DNA from: a bacterium
GTDB taxonomy: Bacteria > JAHJDO01
Direction: 5' to 3'
Length of the DNA: 7,787 bases
NCBI GenBank assembly: GCA_030671985.1
Contig: DAOVHI010000062.1
Coordinates: 1-7,787, forward strand
Below are positions 1-6,385 of this stretch, one piece after another. Positions within the stretch are counted from its first letter, which is position 1; each line of letters opens with the position of its first letter. Made by a program: the position numbers and the translations under genes. Below the pieces are notes generated by a model. The model worked only from the letters and a program-made list of their open reading frames with translations, was not told the origin of the DNA and did not search any database.

Positions 1-286
1 ATTCTCTTATCTCATCTTCAGAATAGGTATTTGCTATACTTAGCATTGGCGTGCGATGAGTAACGGTTCTGAATTCTTTTAGAGGGGAGCCTCCTACGCG
101 TTGTGACGGGGAACCATGAACAATTAAATCAGGAAATTCATGCTCCAGACGTACCAGCTCTTCCATCAAGAGATCATACTCGCGATCAGATATTTCGGAC
201 TGCGCGTCTATGTAATACTTGCGGTTATGATGCTCAATCTGTTCTCTTAACTTCTTTGTTTTTTGAGATATCTCTTTCTTATTCAC
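1..286 (-). CDS. ligA: NAD-dependent DNA ligase LigA, N-terminal fragment (3' end beyond window)
   Basis: NAD+-dependent DNA ligase seals nicks in duplex DNA during replication and repair, using NAD+ as adenylate donor. Ninety-five residues are present before the window edge. They cover domain Ia (NMN binding) and the beginning of the adenylation domain. Visible signatures are YYIDAQSEISDREYD (residues 24-38), with Y24/Y25, D34, Y37 and D38 in the NAD-recognition positions, then SPSQRVGG (59-66) and PMLSIANTYSEDEI (80-93). The catalytic KxDG lysine lies beyond the edge. The start is GTG at 286-284, giving MNKKEIS. It overlaps the stop of the upstream phosphoesterase gene by 8 bases (GTGAATAA), and a weak GGAA sits 4 bases upstream. 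No ATG offers an alternative that keeps domain Ia. The frame was found by hand translation and is open to position 1. The family assignment is very secure; only the exact start is slightly uncertain. Confidence 0.95.
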   Translation of the reverse strand, partial: MNKKEISQKTKKLREQIEHHNRKYYIDAQSEISDREYDLLMEELVRLEHEFPDLIVHGSPSQRVGGSPLKEFRTVTHRTPMLSIANTYSEDEIRE

Positions 287-1001
287 CCGTTTCCAGTCTA
301 TAAGCTGACATCCGAGGTAGGTCTGCTTCTCTTATCTTATTCTGAGCGGTTTTAATATCATAAGAAACTCTCTTTATCTCAACTTTTTTTTCTTCTGTAT
401 CGTAAATAGCATAACATGCTTTCGGATTTTTGTCCCTGGGCTGTCCAACGCTACCAACATTTATTAAATACTTGATATTCTCCTCAATGTTGATGCTCGT
501 ATCAAAAGAAAATTCAGGCCGCTCTTTTTCCTTAAAAACTATCGGGATATGGGAATGGCTAAAAAAACATACAGGCTTTGTAAGCTCTTTAAAGTTACGA
601 TGGGCCTCAAGAGTTGTTCTTACATATTTCCATTCTTCCGGCTCAAGTATTGTTGAATGGACAATAACAAATCCAGGAAACTCTTTCTTTAATTCAAGTT
701 GTTTTAAATATTCCCTATTATCTGTAGTGAGTGTGTCAGCCGTCCATATCATAGATTCTTTTGCTATTGGATTAAAATGTTCTATATCCTGCCGGCCAAT
801 AACCGCTAAATCATGGTTCCCCGCAACAGATTCAAAATTATTATTTCTGATGAGTTCCACGCATTCATTCGGGTTTGCCCCATAGCCAACTATATCACCT
901 ATGCATATATTTTTCTCAACCTGTTCCTCTTTGAATTCCTTTAGGACAGCATTCAATGCTTCCAGGTTAGAATGTATATCCGATAGCAGACCATACTTCA
1001 T
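279..1001 (-). CDS. Calcineurin-like metallophosphoesterase (Metallophos_2 / YfcE-like family)
   Basis: A 240-residue cytoplasmic metal-dependent phosphoesterase; its substrate cannot be read from the sequence. The dinuclear-metal motifs are all present in order: DIHSNLEAL (D8, H10), GDIVGYG (D36), GNHD (61-64), VH (H115), SHSH (148-151, in place of the usual GHTH) and NVGSVGQPRD (181-190). The active site therefore looks intact. There is no signal peptide or membrane segment. The start chosen is the ATG at 1001, because MKYGLLSDIHSN is the classic family N-terminus. The frame stays open up to 1124, but that extension is Cys/Trp-rich, unlike the family, and lies inside the heptose kinase gene. 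The ATG overlaps the kinase stop as ATGA, which suggests translational coupling; the upstream Shine-Dalgarno (GAGAA) is weak. Relatives include broad phosphodiesterases and Ap4A-type hydrolases. LpxH belongs to the same superfamily, but its DLH signature is not seen here. Coupling to the heptose kinase hints at sugar-phosphate chemistry, by inference only. Confidence 0.9.
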   Translation of the reverse strand: MKYGLLSDIHSNLEALNAVLKEFKEEQVEKNICIGDIVGYGANPNECVELIRNNNFESVAGNHDLAVIGRQDIEHFNPIAKESMIWTADTLTTDNREYLKQLELKKEFPGFVIVHSTILEPEEWKYVRTTLEAHRNFKELTKPVCFFSHSHIPIVFKEKERPEFSFDTSINIEENIKYLINVGSVGQPRDKNPKACYAIYDTEEKKVEIKRVSYDIKTAQNKIREADLPRMSAYRLETGE

Positions 1002-1981
1002 ACGATGTTTTTTCTCAGTTCGTTTATAGACAACGTGGCTGTTCCAAGTTTTCCAACAACAATACCCGCCGCATGATTTGCAATATACGAAGATTCGTAT
1101 ATTGTAGCTTTGTTTCCAAGACACAACACAAGCGTTCCAACAACCGTATCTCCAGCGCCGGTCACATCAAAAACCTCTTTTGCAACAGTTGGAATATTGG
1201 TTATTTTACCATCTCTTTCAAAAAGGGACATTCCCTTTTCTCCACGAGTAATTAATATTGAACTTGTTTGTAATAACTTCAGCAGACTCTTCCCTACCCT
1301 CACTAAACTTTGTTCATCCTTTATTTCTGTTTTAAGACCATCTCCAGCTTCCTGATTGTTTGGAGTTATCATAGTTACGTTCTTATAATATGTAAAATGT
1401 CCCGGTATAGGATCAACGATAATCGGATAATTAAATTCTTCGTTCAACTTTATAATTTGTTTCACCAGATATCGTGTTACAACGCCTTTTCCGTAATCAG
1501 ATATGACAATAGCAGAAATTTTACGCATATTGGATTTGATATATGTAAGTATCTTTTTTGCTTCTCTGGAATTAATCTGACCGACAAATTCCTTATCTGT
1601 CCTGACAACCTGCTGATGCTGAGCGATGATCCTTGTCTTCACTATCGTCGGTCTTTTCTTGTTTAGAATAATCCCATCCTCATTCATTCCATGTTTTTTT
1701 ACCAACTGCAGAAATTCCTTTCCTGCAATATCATCTCCGACAATTCCTGTAATTAATGCCTCTGCGCCAAGCGCACGGATATTATTTGCAACATTAGATG
1801 CACCGCCCATCATAGCGGATTCAGAACTAATTTTAACAACAGGTACAGGCGCTTCAGGCGAAATGCGCTTCACAGTGCCCCAGACAAATCTGTCAAGCAT
1901 CAGATCGCCCACAACAAGCACTTTTGTGCTCTTAAACCCTGATATCACGTGTCTCAGCCTATTTACATCTATATCTTTCAT
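998..1981 (-). CDS. hldA: D-glycero-beta-D-manno-heptose-7-phosphate kinase, kinase domain only (RfaE1/HldA type)
   Basis: A PfkB/ribokinase-fold kinase that phosphorylates D-glycero-D-manno-heptose 7-phosphate at C1, a step toward the ADP-heptose used in LPS inner core. At 327 residues it matches the N-terminal kinase half of HldE. Visible features are GDLMLDRFVWGTVKRISPEA (25-44), which is highly typical of the RfaE branch, the sugar-binding GGASNVANN (59-67), SDYGKGV (161-167), TRGEKG (245-250) and the anion-hole/catalytic DVTGAGDT (272-279, base D278). The C-terminus GKLGTATLSINEL (310-322) is where HldE would continue into its nucleotidyltransferase domain, but here the protein stops at 327. 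A separate HldC-like enzyme must therefore be encoded elsewhere. The ATG at 1981 overlaps the preceding oxidoreductase gamma-subunit stop as ATGA and has GAAGGG 9 bases upstream. The alternative of a related sugar kinase with another substrate is less likely given the Kdo gene in the same operon. Confidence 0.92.
   Translation of the reverse strand: MKDIDVNRLRHVISGFKSTKVLVVGDLMLDRFVWGTVKRISPEAPVPVVKISSESAMMGGASNVANNIRALGAEALITGIVGDDIAGKEFLQLVKKHGMNEDGIILNKKRPTIVKTRIIAQHQQVVRTDKEFVGQINSREAKKILTYIKSNMRKISAIVISDYGKGVVTRYLVKQIIKLNEEFNYPIIVDPIPGHFTYYKNVTMITPNNQEAGDGLKTEIKDEQSLVRVGKSLLKLLQTSSILITRGEKGMSLFERDGKITNIPTVAKEVFDVTGAGDTVVGTLVLCLGNKATIYESSYIANHAAGIVVGKLGTATLSINELRKNIV
1081..1104. repeat. 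Perfect 11-bp inverted repeat with 2-bp centre, inside hldA
   Basis: The arms CAATATACGAA (1081-1091) and TTCGTATATTG (1094-1104) are exact reverse complements, separated by GA. The element lies in the 3' part of the heptose kinase coding sequence, in codons for roughly T293 to A301, about 80 bases before the phosphoesterase start codon. On the mRNA it could fold as a 10-bp stem with a 4-base loop; as DNA it resembles a dyad operator. No U-tract follows the stem in the mRNA direction, so it is not a classical intrinsic terminator. Its function is unknown and chance within coding sequence remains possible. Confidence 0.6.
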
Positions 1982-2508
1982 CTCTTAAATCCCTTCTCCA
2001 ATGCCTTAATATTTATTGGAATAAGATTATGCCTTCTTGGAGGAAAGATTTTCTCCAAGGCTGTCTTTAGAGAATCCAGTTTTATCTCTGCTGTTTCCCT
2101 GACAAATACACCCAGCGCAACCATATTTGCTACCTTCAGATTCCCAAACTCAACCGCAATATGATCTGCAGAAATTTCTACAACCTTTATTTTATTCCTT
2201 ATATCGCTATTTACTTTCACCAAACTACTGTTTGCGATTATAAGTCCGTCACTCAAAACAAGTTCGGAAAATTTATCCAATGATGCCTGATTCATTGCAA
2301 TAAGCGTATCCGGATGCGATATAAATGGAGAGGCTATTTCTTTTTCCGATATAATAACCGAGCAATTTGCAGTTCCACCCCGCATCTCCGGTCCATATGA
2401 AGGAAGAGCAGAAACATGTTTATCTTCTTTCATACCTGCATACGCAAGCATCTTGCCCATTGACACTATTCCCTGCCCGCCAAAACCTGCTGTAAGAATC
2501 CTTTGCAT
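1978..2508 (-). CDS. korC: 2-oxoacid:ferredoxin oxidoreductase, gamma subunit
   Basis: The gamma subunit of a four-subunit 2-oxoacid:ferredoxin oxidoreductase, 176 residues and of normal length for the family. In this enzyme class it forms the domain that binds and positions the CoA thiol for release of acyl-CoA. The POR-gamma signatures are visible: AGFGGQG at 7-13 close to the N-terminus, PSYGPEMRGGTANC (36-49), HPDTLIAMNQAS (65-76), and KVANMVALG (125-133). It is cytoplasmic with no membrane segment. The ATG at 2508 lies 2 bases after the beta-subunit stop and has a strong Shine-Dalgarno, GGAG, 7 bases upstream inside that gene. The downstream hldA start overlaps its TGA. Symbols vary between the KOR and VOR naming systems; korC is used here for the gamma subunit without implying 2-oxoglutarate as the substrate. 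Confidence 0.93.
   Translation of the reverse strand: MQRILTAGFGGQGIVSMGKMLAYAGMKEDKHVSALPSYGPEMRGGTANCSVIISEKEIASPFISHPDTLIAMNQASLDKFSELVLSDGLIIANSSLVKVNSDIRNKIKVVEISADHIAVEFGNLKVANMVALGVFVRETAEIKLDSLKTALEKIFPPRRHNLIPINIKALEKGFKR
1991..1996 (-). promoter_or_regulatory. Ribosome binding site of hldA
   Basis: GAAGGG, preceded by a further GGA, lies 9 bases before the ATG at 1981, within the last codons of the gamma-subunit gene. It supports this ATG as the start even though it overlaps the upstream stop codon. Confidence 0.6.
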
Positions 2509-2510
2509 TA

Positions 2511-3254
2511 CTATTCTCCGCTTTTATCCTTAATCACACCAAGAGGATAGGTCTTCATTAACGTATTATCAATCCATTCTGCAGCTTTCTGAGAAGTTAG
2601 CCCAAGATTAACAGGACACTGAGACAGAACCTCAACCATTGAGAACCCGCGGTCTTCCAGTTGTATTTGAAAAGCCTTTTTAATAGCTTTTTTAGCTTTA
2701 ATAATATTTGCAGGTTTATTAACGGCTACTCTTTCTATATAAATAGATCCGTCTGTAATAGCAAGCATTTCTGAGATTTTTATTGGATATCCAATTAGCC
2801 GCGCGTCTCTGCCTAAAGGAGTTGTTGTTGTTTTTTGCCCGACTAAGGTTGTTGGAGCCATTTGTCCGCCTGTCATTCCATACACAGCATTATTTACAAA
2901 TATTGTAGTTATCCTCTCACCGCGATTTGCCGCATGAATTATCTCTCCTGTGCCTATAGCAGCAAGATCCCCGTCCCCTTGATATGTAAATACAACTTTA
3001 TCAGGATGAACCCGCTTTATCCCTGTTGCAACAGCAGGTGTTCTTCCATGGGGGGCTTCGGTCATATCTATATTAAAATAATGATACATAACAACCGCGC
3101 ATCCGACGGGAGGAACGCCAATAGTCCTGTCCTGAATACCAAGCTCATCTACTACTTCGCCGATTAATCTATGGACAATCCCATGCCCGCAGCCCGGACA
3201 ATAATGAAACGGTTTGTCTGTCATGCATTCCGGTTTACCGAATATCTTCTTCAC
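2511..3254 (-). CDS. vorA: 2-oxoacid:ferredoxin oxidoreductase, beta subunit (thiamine-diphosphate binding, VorA/KorB-like)
   Basis: The catalytic beta subunit (247 residues) carries the thiamine-diphosphate site and the proximal [4Fe-4S] cluster that takes electrons from the decarboxylated 2-oxoacid. The N-terminus has the hallmark HYCPGCGHGIVHRLIGE (17-33). C19 and C22, together with C51 in VGCAV and C213 in SQCPV, are the likely four cluster ligands by analogy with the family. The ThDP/Mg motif starts at GDGD (93-96) and ends at NN (121-122), followed by NAVYGMTGGQMAPTT (122-136). APHGRTPAVATGIK (67-80) is also typical. The start is GTG at 3254-3252, overlapping the alpha-subunit stop as GTGA. 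It is preferred over the ATG ten codons further on because FGKPECMTDKPFHYCPGCGHG matches the usual family N-terminus. AAGGA and GGAA motifs lie upstream. It acts in the cytoplasm with the neighbouring alpha, gamma and delta subunits. Confidence 0.95.
   Translation of the reverse strand: MKKIFGKPECMTDKPFHYCPGCGHGIVHRLIGEVVDELGIQDRTIGVPPVGCAVVMYHYFNIDMTEAPHGRTPAVATGIKRVHPDKVVFTYQGDGDLAAIGTGEIIHAANRGERITTIFVNNAVYGMTGGQMAPTTLVGQKTTTTPLGRDARLIGYPIKISEMLAITDGSIYIERVAVNKPANIIKAKKAIKKAFQIQLEDRGFSMVEVLSQCPVNLGLTSQKAAEWIDNTLMKTYPLGVIKDKSGE
2516..2519 (-). promoter_or_regulatory. Ribosome binding site of the gamma-subunit gene
   Basis: GGAG lies 7 bases before the ATG at 2508, just inside the 3' end of the beta-subunit gene. 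It is one of the clearest Shine-Dalgarno sequences in the window and fixes the gamma-subunit start. Confidence 0.65.
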
Positions 3255-4306
3255 TTAATTTCCAATCCTTTAATCTCATCCACTATCTCTTTTGATGTGG
3301 GAACTCCACCACCCATTCTTCCATAAAAATGCACGGGACATCTTCCCATAACCGCAAGTTTTACGTCCTCAACCATCTGTCCCGCGTTCATCTCTACAGT
3401 GAGAATACACTTGATGTTATTGCTTATCTTCCTTATTACTGCTGATGGATATGGCCATAACGTTATAGGCCGAATCAACCCGGCTTTTATTCCTTCTTTT
3501 CTCAAAAGGAAAACAGATTCTTTACAAATTCGCGCACATGTTCCATAAGCTACCAGTATTATCTCTGCGTCATCCGTCAATACCGCTTCGTATTCTATAA
3601 GCTCTTTCTCTATTCTTTTATATTTATCCTGAATTTTTTTATTATGCTCTTCCAGTTCTCCGACTTTCAGCATCAAAGTCCTGATTATATTTGCACTGCG
3701 ATCTTTTGCGCCGGTAAGCGCCCATGTTTTTGGAGGAAGCTTCAACTCTTCTATCTTTTTTACTTCCAGCGGCTCCATCATTTGTCCAAGGAATCCGTCT
3801 CCAAGTATCATCACTGGATTTCGGTATTTATCTGCCAAATAAAAAGCTTTGGCTGTCCAGTCGTAAAGCTCCTGAACAGAAGCCGGACCGATTGTAATAA
3901 GCCTGTAATCTCCATGTCCCCCACCTTTTACCGCCTGAAAGTAATCGGCCTGAGAAGGTGTTATATCTCCCAACCCCGGACCTGCACGCATTATATTTAC
4001 AATTACACATGGAAGCTCTGCAGCTGCAATATAAGAAATTCCCTCCTGTTTAAGACTTATTCCGGGACTGGATGAAGATGTCATAGCTCTTGCGCCGGAC
4101 GCTGATGCGCCAAAGACCATGTTGATGGCAGCTAATTCACTTTCTGACTGGATGAAGACACCTCCAAGTTCACCTAGTCTCTCTGCCATATACGCAGTAA
4201 GTTCGTTCTGCGGAGTTATAGGATAACCAAAATAATGCCTGCATCCTGCCTGAATCGCACCCTCTCCAACAGCACCATTTCCACACATCAAGACTTTTTC
4301 TACCAT
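3251..4306 (-). CDS. vorB: 2-oxoacid:ferredoxin oxidoreductase, alpha subunit (VorB-like)
   Basis: The alpha subunit (351 residues) provides the substrate-binding (pyrimidine and transketolase C-terminal) domains of a 2-oxoacid:ferredoxin oxidoreductase, which converts a 2-oxoacid plus CoA to acyl-CoA, CO2 and reduced ferredoxin. Its motifs closely resemble 2-oxoisovalerate oxidoreductase VorB: GNGAVGEGAIQAGCRHYFGY (9-28) continuing into PITPQNE, SESELAAINMV (54-64), SSSSPGISLKQEGISY (77-92), VNIMRAGPGLGDITPSQADY (103-122), KGGGHGDYR (127-135) and RNPVMILGDGFLGQMMEP (162-179). The C-terminal domain shows VAYGTCAR (252-259), RPITLWPYP (279-287), VEMNAGQMVEDV (304-315) and GRMGGGVPT (329-337). 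Length is as expected. The ATG at 4306 has AGAGGA 5 bases upstream, which overlaps the stop of the preceding glycosyltransferase gene. The substrate could be branched-chain 2-oxoacids or 2-oxoglutarate; the VorB resemblance favours the former, but it cannot be settled from sequence reading. It would supply acyl-CoA and low-potential electrons in anaerobic amino-acid metabolism, or run in reverse for synthesis. Confidence 0.95.
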   Translation of the reverse strand: MVEKVLMCGNGAVGEGAIQAGCRHYFGYPITPQNELTAYMAERLGELGGVFIQSESELAAINMVFGASASGARAMTSSSSPGISLKQEGISYIAAAELPCVIVNIMRAGPGLGDITPSQADYFQAVKGGGHGDYRLITIGPASVQELYDWTAKAFYLADKYRNPVMILGDGFLGQMMEPLEVKKIEELKLPPKTWALTGAKDRSANIIRTLMLKVGELEEHNKKIQDKYKRIEKELIEYEAVLTDDAEIILVAYGTCARICKESVFLLRKEGIKAGLIRPITLWPYPSAVIRKISNNIKCILTVEMNAGQMVEDVKLAVMGRCPVHFYGRMGGGVPTSKEIVDEIKGLEIK

Positions 4307-4311
4307 TCAAA

Positions 4312-4317
4312 TCCTCT
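4312..4317 (-). promoter_or_regulatory. Ribosome binding site of vorB overlapping the upstream stop codon
   Basis: AGAGGA lies 5 bases before the ATG at 4306. Its first two bases are the last two of the TAG stop (4318-4316) of the glycosyltransferase gene. A ribosome terminating there would sit directly on this site, which suits coupled translation of the two genes. Confidence 0.65.
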
Positions 4318-6172
4318 AAATTAATCTAAGTAAGAATACGCCTTTTTTTGAATATGGGCAAGTAGTAAATCTCGCCATAAACTTGTTGAATCTCTCCTCT
4401 GCTCCTTGTTTCCAGTTGAATGAACGATACGTATTAGAAACCCTTTTAACTTCAGATGAGTTATATAATATGTGTGTGATACCCATGTCATTCAATTTAG
4501 CATAAATAATGCGGGGATTTTCAGATGCGTTGGATATCTCCACAATATCATTAAGATCAAGAGGGCTGCTTCCAACGTAATCCCTATCGCAGTAGAACCC
4601 CTGATTTTCTCCTATGAACAGGATTTTGCTGTCTTCCGGCAGCTCTTCGTTAATAAATTTAAACGCGTCATACTGATAAAAATTTTTCAATAGAAATTCT
4701 TCTTTCGTTTCTTTACCATACGCTACATCAAAAAAGTTAAAGCCGACAGTCGCCGCAAACTTAAATGTGTTCCAGCACAAAAATCCAATAACAAGAAGAT
4801 ATAACACTCTTGAGGCTATTTTGCTCTTCTTGAAGTTAACCAGAGTATATGCCGCCAACAGACTCCAAACAGATAGACAGGGAAGCAAAAACCTAATTAT
4901 CCGATGCGTAAAGAATGTCCAGAGTATAAAAACCAGTATTGTGTATGATATGAGTATCTTTATATTCCTATCAAGCCTAATAAAAAACAATAATGGTAAT
5001 ATTAATAAAATTACGCTCACTTGGTTATTCAGAGGCACTTTCCATGACAGAGAGACAATGCTCAATATATTCATATCCTTTGATATGTGAAATCTGGCAA
5101 ACCTTTGAACAAGTTCTGCGTTCCAGTCAATGCCTCCAAAGATGTTATAAAACAACGGATATACCGGATTTTGAGTGTATATAAGATTCTTTATAAGCCA
5201 TGGCGAAAATGTCAGAGACGCGAAGAGAATAAATAAGAACATACTTTTGCACATATTCTTAATAACATTCTCTTTTTTTTGAATCGTAAAAAACACAATA
5301 AGAACAAGTGCTGGAAGAATAAAATATAATGCACCTGTGTATTTAGTACCGATTGCAAATCCGCAGAATATACCGGCAAGTATTAACCATACAATCCCAT
5401 TTTTAGAAGACCAGTTGATAATACAAAAAAACATTAGCAGGCCATAAAAAACCAATCCAAGATCGTTAAAGGCATAGGTTGATGTCAAGCACACTGCGGG
5501 GATATTATAAAATATTACAGCCGCCAAAAGACCTGCGTTCTTGCCGAAGTACTTTCTTCCAAGAACAAAGATTGTTAAAACACATAAGATCCCTATGGAA
5601 AAATGTATCAGTTTTGCCAATATCTCATCTTTTATTACCAAGGCAAGGGTGTAGAACATCTCCACTCCGAAAGGAAGGTTTGAATACATATTGTGAGGTA
5701 TAAAAAATATTTTTCCGGCCTCACCATAAAGCTTTGGAAATGATAGATGATATGAAAGAGTGTCATAGTTTAAAGGAGGTGCCAATGCTCCAGTAAAGGC
5801 GAGAAACATTGTTGCTCCAAATAATAGAATCAAAAACTTGTTAAATGCGGAGATATCTGGAAGGTTCGGAAATTTCTCAGAAAAACCGGAGTTCAATCTA
5901 TTAAAAAAATACTTGAGTTCTCTGATTGAAATTATACACAGTATTAATAATACGGAGTACAGACAAAATCTATTTAATCCGTTAGCAAAACCAATAAGCA
6001 GTATCAGAATAGACAGTGTTCCCAATCCAAGTCCAAACGATAGGGATACCTCCTCAAGAAGTGATACAGCCCTTAATTTAAAAAGATCCAATATCTTTTT
6101 ACCAAGTCCCAAAACCGCTGTAAAAATAAATGCGAGGAGAATAAGTTGTAAAAGTATGTATGGAAATCTCAC
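4316..6172 (-). CDS. Polytopic membrane glycosyltransferase, GT-C fold (ArnT/PMT-like, GT39/GT83 type)
   Basis: A 618-residue integral membrane protein. About 13 hydrophobic segments run from residue 5 to about 475, followed by a soluble C-terminal region of about 140 residues, probably on the periplasmic side. The first large loop after residue 131 carries PPLNYDTLSYHLSFPKLYGE (132-151), with the acidic residue D137 in the place where GT-C enzymes of this type keep the catalytic or metal-binding Asp. A second conserved-looking site is AFNDLGLVFYG (234-244, D237), followed by IGTKYTG (274-280), WLIKN...NPVYP (325-339) and RFLLPCLSVWSLLAAY (427-442). Such enzymes move a sugar from a polyprenyl-phosphate donor to lipid, glycan or protein outside the inner membrane. 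The acceptor here is unknown; LPS or another surface glycan is plausible because Kdo and heptose genes share the operon. The start is GTG at 6172, overlapping the ferredoxin stop as GTGA. No Shine-Dalgarno is visible, so translation probably depends on coupling. It is unusual in lying between oxidoreductase subunit genes. Confidence 0.85.
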   Translation of the reverse strand: MRFPYILLQLILLAFIFTAVLGLGKKILDLFKLRAVSLLEEVSLSFGLGLGTLSILILLIGFANGLNRFCLYSVLLILCIISIRELKYFFNRLNSGFSEKFPNLPDISAFNKFLILLFGATMFLAFTGALAPPLNYDTLSYHLSFPKLYGEAGKIFFIPHNMYSNLPFGVEMFYTLALVIKDEILAKLIHFSIGILCVLTIFVLGRKYFGKNAGLLAAVIFYNIPAVCLTSTYAFNDLGLVFYGLLMFFCIINWSSKNGIVWLILAGIFCGFAIGTKYTGALYFILPALVLIVFFTIQKKENVIKNMCKSMFLFILFASLTFSPWLIKNLIYTQNPVYPLFYNIFGGIDWNAELVQRFARFHISKDMNILSIVSLSWKVPLNNQVSVILLILPLLFFIRLDRNIKILISYTILVFILWTFFTHRIIRFLLPCLSVWSLLAAYTLVNFKKSKIASRVLYLLVIGFLCWNTFKFAATVGFNFFDVAYGKETKEEFLLKNFYQYDAFKFINEELPEDSKILFIGENQGFYCDRDYVGSSPLDLNDIVEISNASENPRIIYAKLNDMGITHILYNSSEVKRVSNTYRSFNWKQGAEERFNKFMARFTTCPYSKKGVFLLRLI

Positions 6173-6372
6173 TTGTATATTTTGATTGCTATATCAGGAC
6201 AAACTAATCCACAGAATGTACAGGATGTGCATTTCTCCGGACAAGCAACCTCTGCATGGAAAAAACCTTTTGAATTTTGTATTTTTGATATACTTAACGC
6301 TTCTTTTGGACATGCTGATATACAAAGCCCGCATCCCTTGCATATCTCTTTGTCTATAATTACCTTTGACAT
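6169..6372 (-). CDS. korD: 2x[4Fe-4S] ferredoxin, delta subunit of the 2-oxoacid:ferredoxin oxidoreductase
   Basis: A 67-residue bacterial-type ferredoxin that relays electrons out of the oxidoreductase complex. It has two complete cluster motifs: C11-x2-C14-x2-C17-x3-C21-P and C48-x2-C51-x2-C54-x3-C58-P. An extra cysteine, C44, lies just before the second motif. The layout (short N-terminus VIIDKEICKGCGLC, a linker with NSKGFF, then CPDIAIKIYK at the end) is that of KorD/VorD subunits rather than of a free electron carrier. The alpha, beta and gamma genes follow, but only after the inserted membrane glycosyltransferase gene. The ATG at 6372 has AAGG 9 bases upstream, abutting the nadK stop. 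Its own TGA overlaps the GTG of the next gene. A stand-alone ferredoxin is the alternative; the location makes the subunit role much more likely. Confidence 0.92.
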   Translation of the reverse strand: MSKVIIDKEICKGCGLCISACPKEALSISKIQNSKGFFHAEVACPEKCTSCTFCGLVCPDIAIKIYK

Positions 6373-6385
6373 AATCTATCGCCTT

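Noticed and set aside
103-303. A 66-codon plus-strand open frame at the left end
   Set aside because: It is a shadow of the ligA 5' end, which is unambiguous on the minus strand.
430-885. A 151-codon plus-strand open frame opposite the metallophosphoesterase
   Set aside because: The minus strand carries all the metallophosphoesterase motifs, and the plus-strand product has no recognisable family features.
279-1001. Metallophosphoesterase as LpxH (UDP-2,3-diacylglucosamine hydrolase) of lipid A synthesis
   Set aside because: Size and superfamily fit, but the N-terminal DIHSNLEAL and SVGQPRD motifs belong to the YfcE/Metallophos_2 group rather than to the DLH-type LpxH signature.
1002-1124. 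A 41-residue N-terminal extension of the metallophosphoesterase frame, starting at an ATG at 1124
   Set aside because: The added residues are Cys/Trp-rich and unlike the family, lie wholly within the hldA coding sequence, and the conserved N-terminus MKYGLLSDIHSN starts at 1001 with a typical ATGA overlap.
2820-2845. Repeated gtt trinucleotides resembling a short simple repeat
   Set aside because: They encode the TTTT of GQKTTTTPLG in the beta subunit, a stretch ordinary for this family, so no repeat element is needed to explain it.
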